The notes under the pieces are model-generated. The model ran no database searches. It was not told the DNA's origin and worked only from the letters and a program-made list of their open reading frames with translations. DNA of 19,906 nucleotides from M3007 sp046316495. Lineage in GTDB: Bacteria > Bacteroidota > Bacteroidia > Chitinophagales > Saprospiraceae. How positions within the stretch are numbered: position 1 is the stretch's first letter; each line of letters starts with the position of its first letter. Below, one piece after another: positions 7,679 through 15,400 of the stretch. Location: positions 1-19,906 of the forward strand of contig JBKDAM010000067.1 of NCBI GenBank assembly GCA_046316495.1, in the 5' to 3' direction. Made by a program: the position numbers and the translations under genes.

Positions 7679-7912
7679 ATGAAACAGTTCAACTCTTCTA
7701 TTTGCGTATACCCCGATATTCAAGATGGAGAACCAGTTTTTAGCGGTACCCGTATTCGTGTAGAAGTCTTTTTCGACTACATGCGCATTGGGGTAAGTCT
7801 AAATGAATTTTTAAGAGAATTTCCATCGGTTACGGTGGATCAGGCAATGGATGCCATGGAGTTAATGCAGGAGAGGTCCTCCTTCGACACTCTTCAGCGT
7901 TCTTTCGCCTAG
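7679..7912 (+). CDS. DUF433 family small protein, unpaired
   Basis: The 77-residue product matches DUF433: an opening 'ICVYPDIQDGEPVFSGTRIR' segment (family pattern P-x-I-x-x-G-x-P-V-x-x-GTRI), a predicted helix (VEVFFDYMRIGVSLNEFLREFP), then V.VDQAMDAMELM. DUF433 proteins have a helix-turn-helix-like fold and are often antitoxins next to a PIN-like or DUF5615 toxin gene. Here no toxin gene is adjacent on either side: 367 bases upstream is the divergent lipoprotein and downstream is a terminator. It may be a solitary regulator or a relic of a toxin-antitoxin pair. Length is normal for the family. Confidence 0.85.
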   Translation: MKQFNSSICVYPDIQDGEPVFSGTRIRVEVFFDYMRIGVSLNEFLREFPSVTVDQAMDAMELMQERSSFDTLQRSFA

Positions 7913-7926
7913 AATCTATTTTGATT

Positions 7927-7965
7927 AAAAAAAGCCGCGTATTCTAAGAATGCGCGGCTTTTTTT
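7927..7965. terminator. Strong bidirectional intrinsic terminator
   Basis: An 11-bp stem (7934-7944 with 7948-7958, starting GCCGCG and ending CGCGGC, one G-T wobble) closes a TAA loop, flanked by seven As on the left and seven Ts on the right. It ends transcription of the DUF433 gene and, read from the other side, can end the cas6-lipoprotein transcript, which stops 119 bases away. Confidence 0.92.
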
Positions 7966-8076
7966 GTTTATTTTATTCGTTTGTACAATCTTACTTCATC
8001 GTTAAATAAAACCCTCAGAATGTGCACGTTTTAAATGGAAAAAGGAGGTGTTGTGCGTTTTCGAAAATCGGATCAT

Positions 8077-8517
8077 TTACTCCAAGGTAGTACTGTCTGA
8101 CTTTGCAGGAATTAACTGAAGTTCAAAAGGGATTCCTCTAGTCGTAAACTCCAGTACCAGTAAGCTGTCTGACCAAGACTTTACCAAGTACTTGATGGGC
8201 TTGGGCCCTCCCTGAATCAACGTATCTTTATCAAGCTGGAAACTGGCTTGCCATACCTCTTGATGTTCATAAATAGGGAGGTTGGACTCAAAGGTGCCAT
8301 CCGTTGAAAAGTTGAAAAACGTGCCGTCCAACGTAAGAGCCGGCCGGTTGTTTCGTTTGGCCGCGCTCACTTTCCAGTTACCCGAAACATCTTCCATGCT
8401 AGGCTGTGGAGCTGGTTCGGTGCATCCAGCGAGAAGAAATACGAAGCAAAGCAGGCCGTGAACTGCCTTTTTATTAGCGATTTCCAGTTTATGAAGAGCA
8501 AGTGGGAACTTTTCCAT
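8077..8517 (-). CDS. Small lipocalin-like lipoprotein
   Basis: The 146-residue protein has an unusually long basic n-region (about 18 residues) before the hydrophobic stretch LLCFVFLLAGC, with lipid attachment predicted on C32. The mature part begins with a GNWKVSAAKR..., then TFFNFSTDGTFESN pattern seen in lipocalin-like small lipoproteins of Bacteroidota (weak, pattern-level resemblance). The ligand and function are unknown. Its ATG lies two bases after the cas6 stop (TAAAGATG), so the two genes are very likely co-transcribed and possibly translationally coupled. No other ATG fits the signal sequence, so the start at 8517 is favoured. Confidence 0.75.
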   Translation of the reverse strand: MEKFPLALHKLEIANKKAVHGLLCFVFLLAGCTEPAPQPSMEDVSGNWKVSAAKRNNRPALTLDGTFFNFSTDGTFESNLPIYEHQEVWQASFQLDKDTLIQGGPKPIKYLVKSWSDSLLVLEFTTRGIPFELQLIPAKSDSTTLE

Positions 8518-8519
8518 CT

Positions 8520-9353
8520 TTACTGGTATGAACGATCAGTTGTTTTTTTTACCGGCAAGTCCTCCTTAAAATCTACATACCCAAATCCAAGATAAGGAAA
8601 CTCTCCAAAACCACCATAATAGGCGTACTCCATCACGGGTAATGGAGCAGAAAGCTCAAAATCATAGGCGAAACCCCGTAGTTGGGTCAGTCCTTCAAAA
8701 TTATGCTTCAGGTGGATAAGTCTTGACTTGGCCGCTCCTAATAACTTGAAGTGCATGGGATACGATGGGTCCAACAGCTTTAGTCCAGCGAGTGACTTGT
8801 ATTGATTGGCTGCTTTGAACCGGCGAACGAGGTGGGTAAAAAAACTGATATCGTAGAATTCGGTATCGGGAAGTATGAAAGGGTTGGTAATTGGAATTTC
8901 CTCCGTCAGCGTTACTGATATCGGGGAAATTGCTTTGAATTGCATGGTTTCCTTAAACTGAGGCTTAGGAAGAATTTGCCAGTGTTTTACTTCAAAAAAG
9001 GCAGGTTTCCCGTCCAGCATTCCTAGCTGAAGGGGTGTCTGCCGAAACATGGCAACCACCTGCTGTTCAAAACCGCTGGCAATGTAGAAGGAGAGGCCAA
9101 TTTTCACTTGGTTGCCAAGAAGTTTGAATTCTTGACGAACCTGGTCCATTTCATACGGGAAAATTGCTAATGGACTGAAAGTGAACTGCTTAAAACCGTG
9201 AGTTGTGATATCATAACCCATGTCTGAAGCGTGTGCGATCAACTCACTGCCCGCTTTTGACAAGGCAGTAAAAATCCAGTTCGTTATTTCGGACTGGTAA
9301 TTGATCGGGATAATTGTCCCCCTTTGACAAGTAAGGATAAATTGGATCCGCAT
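8520..9353 (-). CDS. cas6: Cas6 family CRISPR RNA endoribonuclease, orphan
   Basis: The 277-residue product fits Cas6: an N-terminal beta strand (MRIQFIL), the 'P.NYQSEITNWIFTAL' helix, FKQFTFSPL near 54-62, a middle 'KAISPISVT' segment, and the diagnostic C-terminal glycine-rich loop GGFGEFPYLGFGYVDF (family pattern GxGExxxxGFGxV). Cas6 cuts CRISPR precursor RNA within repeats in type I and III systems. By an unaided alignment to Pyrococcus furiosus Cas6, the position of catalytic Tyr31 holds F28, and His46 has no exact match, though H41 and H52 are near; catalytic histidines vary in this family. No array or other cas gene is in the window. It precedes a lipoprotein gene by two bases. No clear -7 box is visible upstream. 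Confidence 0.85.
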   Translation of the reverse strand: MRIQFILTCQRGTIIPINYQSEITNWIFTALSKAGSELIAHASDMGYDITTHGFKQFTFSPLAIFPYEMDQVRQEFKLLGNQVKIGLSFYIASGFEQQVVAMFRQTPLQLGMLDGKPAFFEVKHWQILPKPQFKETMQFKAISPISVTLTEEIPITNPFILPDTEFYDISFFTHLVRRFKAANQYKSLAGLKLLDPSYPMHFKLLGAAKSRLIHLKHNFEGLTQLRGFAYDFELSAPLPVMEYAYYGGFGEFPYLGFGYVDFKEDLPVKKTTDRSYQ

Positions 9354-9664
9354 GTGAGGGTATTGTGATTAAAAACAGATTAAATAATCCGTTCGCTTGT
9401 TTGAATTGCATCAAAAACGCTCAAAGATAGAACCCTTTCCGGTATTTTCCAAAAAATCTCGTAAATTATCGATTTCTAACCGTTCTTTTCAAAATAGAAC
9501 CGTTGTAAATTTTCTGTTGACGGTAGAATGGTTGGTTGAAACGAGTGCTTCCGCTTATTGATTTCTGGTTGACATGACTTTCGGCAGTCGTCAGGCGGTC
9601 GATAAAGCCCGAAGTAAGGTATTAGCGGGAGAAAGCTTTCTTACGGTTGCTTTCTCCCGTGGTA
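9354..9664. other. Intergenic region upstream of cas6
   Basis: This 311-base gap separates the starts of cas6 and the end of the rhodanese gene. It has no repeated units that would make a CRISPR array, and no coding frame I can support. It contains a single GTTGAAAC at 9535-9542, a short direct repeat of AACCGTT at 9478 and 9499, and the hairpin at 9626-9659 near the rhodanese stop. Confidence 0.6.
9626..9659 (-). terminator. Hairpin after the rhodanese gene, probable terminator
   Basis: A perfect 11-bp stem (CGGGAGAAAGC at 9626-9636 with its complement at 9649-9659) encloses a 12-base loop, five bases beyond the rhodanese stop. On the minus strand the hairpin is followed by CTAATACC rather than a T run, so it may end transcription inefficiently or stabilise the mRNA 3' end. 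Confidence 0.6.
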
Positions 9665-9967
9665 TTATCCAAACTGGGTTTGCCAAGCGAGAATTCCTCC
9701 CGTCAAGTTCCGGACTTTTGTGAAACCCATGCTTTCAAGAATCATTTTTGCCTGCATGCTCCTGGCGCCAGAGCGGCAGTGGACAATAATTTCATCGTCT
9801 TTATGGTCTAAGAGCTCCGATGCGGTGTTCATCAAGGTACTGAGAGGCATGGATTTCGCTCCCAGGTTGAACTCTTCGTACTCCCAAGGTTCGCGGACAT
9901 CGATAAAAATAAATGGATCTTCGTGTTCCAGTCGCTTTTTAACTTCGGATACTGTTGCGTCTTGCAT
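9665..9967 (-). CDS. Single-domain rhodanese-like protein
   Basis: This 100-residue protein is one rhodanese domain: FIDVREPWEYEEFNL (the DVRE..EY signature), then IVHCRSGARS with the catalytic cysteine C64 in a six-residue loop CRSGAR, and a GFTKVRNLTGGILAW ending. Such cytoplasmic GlpE/PspE-size proteins carry a persulfide on the cysteine and move sulfane sulfur to an acceptor; the acceptor here is unknown. No signal peptide is present. It lies 65 bases downstream of the PASTA gene on the same strand; a near-match to the -7 box (TACATTTT at 9983-9990, minus strand) may give it its own promoter. A hairpin follows the stop. Confidence 0.93.
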   Translation of the reverse strand: MQDATVSEVKKRLEHEDPFIFIDVREPWEYEEFNLGAKSMPLSTLMNTASELLDHKDDEIIVHCRSGARSMQAKMILESMGFTKVRNLTGGILAWQTQFG

Positions 9968-10032
9968 GTGAAATGCGTGGTTAAAATGTAAATATGGTTG
10001 AGTTAAATGAATACGGGCAGTTGAGTCATGCT

Positions 10033-10860
10033 TTATTGGCAGCGTACTGGGAGCTCTTGAGTCAGGTAAAGATCAATCGTCAAATCCTGCGCTCCAGGGC
10101 TTTCCGGGAGTGGAAATTGTTTCCAAACCCAAGCGGTGCTTTCGTCGGTTACGGAGGCATTTTTTACCAGATTCCCAATTGAAAATCCGCTGCTCAGCAA
10201 TATGAATTTGGCTTCTTTGAGGGATAGGCAAACCAGATCAGGCACCATCAAGTCGCTGTCCACTTTATCCGTGACAACGAAATCCAATACGGTTCCCATC
10301 TCAATTTTATATTGACTACCAAGAAGATGCGTGATGGTGTCCCGTTTATAAATAACCTCCAAAATAGTATTGGGTTCTAAACGGTCGTCTGGAACCTTGG
10401 CCGAAATACGGGTTTTAATGTTGAGGCGGTTGCATTGTCTGCTGTAAATTGTATAATCGTCGTTGCCCGCTAAGGGAGGCAAGGGGACTAAGTCCGGATT
10501 GGATTTTACAATGGTTAAGTAAATGGTTCGATCTTCCTTTACCGCACTTTTTGATTTTGGCTGTTGGCTGATGACCTCTCCGGGCGCCTTATCTTCGATA
10601 AAAACGGAATCTGCAATAGCCAATCGAAACGGCCGGGCTTTGGCAGACCTAATCGCTTCCTTGTAGGTCATTCCTACAAAATCAGGAACCTCGGCTTGTT
10701 CACCGTGTTGCGTGTAGCATTGCAGCCACCAAGTGGTTAGCAGCAAGAGGGCTCCCAAAAAAGTGAGCATCCCCAGGCAGTTTTTAACGACCATGGGCGC
10801 GGTCAGAAAGCAATAAACTTCCATCCCGATTCGACGGAGGGTTTGTCCAATTCGATTCAT
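10033..10860 (-). CDS. Membrane-anchored PASTA-domain protein
   Basis: The 275-residue protein has one transmembrane helix (about residues 28-46, CLGMLTFLGALLLLTTWWL) and then three extracytoplasmic PASTA-like domains: about 57-119 (EVPDFVGMTYKEAI, ...GEVISQQPKSKSAVKED), about 123-198 (degenerate), and about 204-268 (MVPDLVCLSLKEA). There is no kinase domain. This matches the short Bacteroidota PASTA proteins with a cytoplasmic FLT-type N-terminus and a YTQHGE..EVPD junction. PASTA domains bind peptidoglycan or muropeptides, so a role at the cell wall is likely but unproven. The start at 10860 follows a perfect -7 box only four bases away; the ATG at 10824 (residue 13) is also plausible from family lengths. 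Confidence 0.88.
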   Translation of the reverse strand: MNRIGQTLRRIGMEVYCFLTAPMVVKNCLGMLTFLGALLLLTTWWLQCYTQHGEQAEVPDFVGMTYKEAIRSAKARPFRLAIADSVFIEDKAPGEVISQQPKSKSAVKEDRTIYLTIVKSNPDLVPLPPLAGNDDYTIYSRQCNRLNIKTRISAKVPDDRLEPNTILEVIYKRDTITHLLGSQYKIEMGTVLDFVVTDKVDSDLMVPDLVCLSLKEAKFILLSSGFSIGNLVKNASVTDESTAWVWKQFPLPESPGAQDLTIDLYLTQELPVRCQ

Positions 10861-10864
10861 TCTG

Positions 10865-10872
10865 CAAAAGTA
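10865..10872 (-). promoter_or_regulatory. -7 promoter box almost touching the PASTA start codon
   Basis: On the minus strand this reads TACTTTTG followed by CAGA and then the ATG, a perfect TAnnTTTG element. Transcription would begin at or within a few bases of the annotated start, giving a leaderless or nearly leaderless mRNA, or pointing to the internal ATG at 10824 as the true start. Confidence 0.5.
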
Positions 10873-10905
10873 GCTGGAATTGCTGTTTTTCTCATAGTTT
10901 AGCCT

Positions 10906-10913
10906 TTCCTTTG
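10906..10913 (+). promoter_or_regulatory. Putative -7 promoter box for mvaD
   Basis: TTCCTTTG followed by CG differs from the consensus TAnnTTTG at one fixed position, and resembles the TACCTTTGC box before purL. It ends 27 bases before the mvaD ATG. A TTG lies about 23 bases upstream. Confidence 0.35.
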
Positions 10914-10940
10914 CGTGAATTTAGGAAAATAAAATTGAGT

Positions 10941-12026
10941 ATGTACGAAAATCCCCGTTTGCTGCTAGATTCCTCCTCTGCCTTGACCCCAGGTTCGATT
11001 ACCTGGAGAAGCCCAAGCAATATTGCAATTGTTAAATATTGGGGTAAACATGGGCTACAGCTGCCTAAAAACCCCTCGATTAGCTTTACTCTGTCTTCCT
11101 CCTTTACCGACATGCGGCTGGAGTACCAGTTGCGGGAATCTTCCGAACAGGGGATTCAGCTGGAGTTTCTTTTTCATCAGGAGCCGAATGAGGCTTTTCG
11201 TTTGAAAATAAAACAGTTTTTAGAGAAATTACTGCCCATATTCCCTTTCCTGGGGCAGCTGGACCTTCAAATTCAATCCGGAAATTCTTTCCCACACTCT
11301 GCTGGAATTGCTTCCTCCGCTTCTTCTATGTCCGCGTTGGCACTCTGCCTATGCTCTTTGGAGGATCGATTGTTTGGAACGCTTCAAGAAGGCCAGGAGT
11401 TTGATAAAAAATCTTCGTTGATTGCCCGTCTAGGCAGTGGAAGTGCTTGTAGGTCTATTTTCCCGTACGCTTCCGTTTGGGGGAAAACATCGGTGCATTT
11501 GGAGAGTTCCGATGAATTTGGAGTAGGGGCTGAAGGCATGTTGCATGAGGTTTTTAAAGATTTTCATGACGATATCTTAATTGTTTCCAAGGAAGAAAAA
11601 GCGGTTAGTAGCCGAGCGGGGCACGCGCTCATGGAGGGAAATCCTTTTGCTACCTCCAGGTATGAACAGGCGAACAAGAATATGCTTCAGTTGGCCGAGG
11701 CGCTTGAACAAGGAGATGTTCATCGATTTGGAAAAATTGCAGAGGAGGAGGCGCTTACCCTTCATGCCCTGATGATGTGCAGCAACCCTTCGTTTATGTT
11801 GATGCGCCCCAACAGTTTAGCTATTCTAGAAAAGGTGCGTGCTTACCGATCTGATACGGGGCATCCAGTTTTTTTCACCCTGGATGCTGGTCCAAACGTG
11901 CATCTTCTATACCCGGGAGAAATTATTCACGAGGTCAGGGCATTCATAGAGGCAGAACTCAAACCGCTTTGTGAAGAAGGTTACTATCTTCAAGACTGGG
12001 TCGGAGAAGGCCCTGAGGAGTTGTAA
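10941..12026 (+). CDS. mvaD: Diphosphomevalonate decarboxylase
   Basis: This 361-residue GHMP-family enzyme converts mevalonate diphosphate to isopentenyl diphosphate with ATP, the last step of the mevalonate route to isoprenoids. Signatures are SPSNIAIVKYWGKHG (residues 24-38), LPKNPSISFTLS (41-52), the GHMP ATP-binding loop PHSAGIASSAS (118-128), RLGSGSACRSIF (163-174), and FFTLDAGPNVH with D315 near the active site. The ATG at 10941 is preferred; an in-frame TTG at 10911 would overlap the predicted promoter box. The gene is divergent from the PASTA gene and stands alone as a single-gene transcript ending at a clear hairpin. Other mevalonate genes are not in the window. Confidence 0.96.
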   Translation: MYENPRLLLDSSSALTPGSITWRSPSNIAIVKYWGKHGLQLPKNPSISFTLSSSFTDMRLEYQLRESSEQGIQLEFLFHQEPNEAFRLKIKQFLEKLLPIFPFLGQLDLQIQSGNSFPHSAGIASSASSMSALALCLCSLEDRLFGTLQEGQEFDKKSSLIARLGSGSACRSIFPYASVWGKTSVHLESSDEFGVGAEGMLHEVFKDFHDDILIVSKEEKAVSSRAGHALMEGNPFATSRYEQANKNMLQLAEALEQGDVHRFGKIAEEEALTLHALMMCSNPSFMLMRPNSLAILEKVRAYRSDTGHPVFFTLDAGPNVHLLYPGEIIHEVRAFIEAELKPLCEEGYYLQDWVGEGPEEL

Positions 12027-12050
12027 AGGTTGTATGATTGGCCGAATAGA

Positions 12051-12087
12051 GAAGGGTAGTGCACTCAAAACGTGGGCACTACCCTTC
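12051..12087 (+). terminator. mvaD intrinsic terminator
   Basis: A perfect 12-bp stem (GAAGGGTAGTGC at 12051-12062 with GCACTACCCTTC at 12076-12087) encloses a 13-base loop and is followed by TTATTT. It starts 24 bases after the mvaD stop. Confidence 0.85.
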
Positions 12088-12307
12088 TTATTTGGGAGGC
12101 CAGTTTGGAAGGTCCGACAAGTCGGTTGAGGTTTTTTCATATCGTTTACCCAAAGTCGTTCAGCTTACCAGAGGAGCCGTTTTCTTTTTTTATACCGGCA
12201 GTGGGGCGTAAGCTCGTGTACTGCCTTCAAATGGTGTTGGATGAATACTGCTCAATGCCGTTTTTTGTGTAGAATATTGGACAAATATTGGTTTTTAATA
12301 GTACATT

Positions 12308-12339
12308 TTTGGCCTGCCGAGGGATATACTGTACCTTCG
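12308..12339 (+). promoter_or_regulatory. Promoter of the T9SS cargo gene (-33 TTTG and -7 TACCTTCG)
   Basis: TTTG at 12308-12311 and TACCTTCG at 12332-12339 are separated by 20 bases, the usual Bacteroidota spacing. The -7 element has one mismatch to TAnnTTTG. Predicted transcription starts near 12345, giving a leader of about 60 bases to the ATG at 12405. Confidence 0.6.
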
Positions 12340-12404
12340 CAGCTTATTCTAATCCATTTTACAACTATCCCATGCTCTCGACGTTCAGTCCGGCCGATTT
12401 GGTC

Positions 12405-15400
12405 ATGAAAAGGAACAACAGCCTTTTAGGTAGGTTAATTCTTTTTTGTTTTTTTGCGCTCTCCGCACCTGCTTTAAGTTTCGCCGCTTCTACTCCAACT
12501 GCTACAATCTCTGGCGGGGGTAATCTTTGCTCCGGCGGAGTAGGAGATACCATCACCTTCACGTTTACCGGGACAGGTCCCTACACGTTTGTTTATTCGG
12601 TGAATGGGACTCCTCAAGCGCCTATTACTACCAGTGATTCTCCTTTTAAACTTTATGTAACCCCAACCAATTACACGGAGTACAAGCTGGTTAGTGTTTC
12701 AGGGCCAATGGGAGTGGGTACGGTCAGCGGTATTGCCAAGTTTTTTGTTTTTGTGACGTCCAATGCCTCCATTCCACCAAATATGAGTTTTTGTAATATG
12801 GCGGATACGGTACTTTTGGCGTCCGTAACGGGCACCGCTCCATTTACGCTCACCTATGCGATCAACGGAGTGTTACAACCCCCTGTCACCGTGGAGGAGG
12901 GGCCAGTTCCAATTGTAGTTGACATTGATGAAACCACCATTTATACCCTTGTGAGTGTGGAATCTCCCGGATGTATTCGACCCTTGTTTGATACCACGGT
13001 CGTCACTATTAATAACCCGCCCATTTTAAGCAATCTTATTCAAAATTGTAATCCAGCAGCAGCCTCTTACACCGTAAGCTTAAATGTAACCAATGGGGTT
13101 CCTCCGTATTCCATCCTTGCTGGGGGAGGGAGTTTTGTCGGCAATTCTTACACCAGTGCTGTTCTACCAATCACCACTGGTTATTCTATTCAAATTGCAG
13201 ATGCCCTCAATTGTGGAAATGCCACCGCTTTCGGTCAGACATTTTGCAGCTGTGAAGCCAACGCGGGTACGATGGGCACTTCCTTATTGTCTGTTTGTGT
13301 GGGAGATACCGCTTTTGCCGTTTTCAATAACAATGCGAATTTAGGACAAGGAGATACTCTTGCTTTTATTTTGCACACCAGCTCCGTGGATACCGCTGGA
13401 ACCGTGCTTGCTTGGAGCAATAACCCGGTGTTTCCATTTGTAGCCGGAATCAATCCAGGCACTCAGTATTATATTTCTTCTGTAGCAGGGAAAAAAACAG
13501 CGAATAATCAGGTAGATTTAACTGATTTTTGTCACAAAGTATCCTTTGGGACTCCAGTAGTTTGGAATGCACTGCCGACAGCTGACCTAGGACCTGATCT
13601 GTCTATTTGCACAGGGGACTCCCTTTTTATAAACCTTTCGCTTTCAGGAACAGGATCTTTTTCGCTTAACGGATTACTTGATGCCCAGCCATTTCAGGTT
13701 CAAAATCTAACAGCTCCCTACCAAGTTGCTGTGCAGCCTTTGTTGAGTGGCCAATTTATCTTACAGCAGCTAGCAGATTCCCTGTGTTCTGTGGAGGTGA
13801 GTGATACCCTTCAATATGTGGTACATCCGATTCCGGCAGCAACGATTTCAAGCAATTGTAACTACCAGGCCGGAACATACCAGTTGACCCTTGAGGTAAC
13901 ACAAGGGGACTGGGCGAGTCTTCAGGTGCTCGGGTTAACAGGTGCATACAATGCGGCAACTGGACGTTTTGTTTCAGATCCCATACCTTTAACCGATCCT
14001 TATTTTTTTCAGCTGGTAGATCAGTTTGCCTGTGATACCTTTACGCTCCAAGGCGCCTCTCCTTGTTCTTGTGATAAAAATGCTGGGGTGCTTAGTGGTC
14101 AAATTAATCCATGTTTTGGGGCTTCCTGGTCTGCCACGCCTGCAACTGGGGTTGTGTTAGGACCCGCAGATGGGTTGGCCTACTTATTGACTACCACGAA
14201 TGATCCAGCCACTTGGACAGTCATCGCTCAGAGCAATACTCCGAATTTCAACTTTATTCCTGGTCAAACACAGGCTGGGGTAACCTATTTTCTAACCGCT
14301 GTGGCCGCCCTTTTGGCACCAGGCGGCGGTCTTCAATTTTCTGACCTTTGTATTGATTATTCCAACTCCCTTCCGGTTGTCTGGAAACCGGAGGTTTTGG
14401 CGGTGTTGAGCGGAGGAGGAACGATCTGCTCGGGTGAATCAGAGCAGATTACCGTTCAGTTGTTTGGTGCCAGTACGTACTCCTTTCAACTTTTTGCACC
14501 TGGTATCAGTGAGCAAATTACCAATACGACTGCTGCTGTTCAATCTTTCAGTTATACTCCTACCCAATCTACCAGCTTCGCACTGGCAAACGTAATCGGG
14601 GATGGTTGTTCAGGAACCTGGGTAGGCTCCGCCTTCATTCAGGTGAATCCAGTTCCAGTGTTGGTTGATTTTAACCAAATTTGTGATACCAATGTCTTGA
14701 ATTATCAGCTGCGGTTTGGAGTAACCAATGGAGCAGCACCGAATACCCCCTATACGGTGACCGGTGTAAACGGGGTTTTTCTATTGGATACCCTCTATTT
14801 GACAGCGCTTATTCCCGAAGGGACACCTTATTTTGTTACCATCACCAGCGCGGAAGGGTGCACTACCACAGTAGGTGGAGATGGTAATTGTGAATGCATC
14901 ACGAATGCGGGTGGTCTTACGGAAGTGGAGAGTGATGCCTGTGTGCCCGGGGCGGTCAGCGCGGCTCCAGATGGTAACTTTGTGTTGGATGGGAATGATC
15001 GTTTCCGATTTTTACTTTGCACGGATCCCAACAACCTTCCTCAAAGTGTTCTGTTGGACCAGAACAATCCACAGTTCTTTTTTGGGCCGGGGTTGCAGGT
15101 AGAAACTACTTATTTCATCGTCGCCGTGGCCGGCGATGCTGACTTGAATGGTCCCGGAGTAAACTACAACTCGTTTTGCCTCAGCTTAACCAATGCCATT
15201 CCAGTCCGGTTTCACAATCCCCCGACAGGGACAATGGCCAGTTTGGATACCACTATTTGTCTGGGTACCAGTCTGTCGTTACCCATACAATTTAGCGGTA
15301 TAGCGCCTTTTTCCTATATATATTCCGTTAATGGGGTGGTGAACCCGACGGTGGTCAGCAATCAATACCTTACTAGCATCGAGGAATTGGATGTGCAGGA

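Larger units (their letters stand above)
12027..12404 (+). other. Intergenic region between mvaD and the T9SS cargo gene
   Basis: This 378-base gap holds the mvaD terminator at its left and the promoter and leader of the T9SS cargo gene at its right. Between about 12090 and 12300 I see T-rich runs but no RNA gene, no repeat and no coding frame with a family match. Confidence 0.6.

Noticed and set aside
8044..8097. AGGAGG-like site followed by a GTG and a 15-codon plus-strand frame
   Set aside because: Too short to support, overlaps the end of the lipoprotein gene on the other strand, and Bacteroidota make little use of strong Shine-Dalgarno sites.
9354..9664. Possible CRISPR array beside cas6
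   Set aside because: No direct repeat longer than seven bases recurs in this gap, and no regular spacing is seen.
10911..10940. TTG at 10911 as the mvaD start
   Set aside because: It falls in the predicted promoter box; the ATG at 10941 is followed by the usual family N-terminus.
12072..12272. 66-codon frame between mvaD and the T9SS cargo gene
   Set aside because: It begins within the mvaD terminator, has no family match and no supporting promoter.
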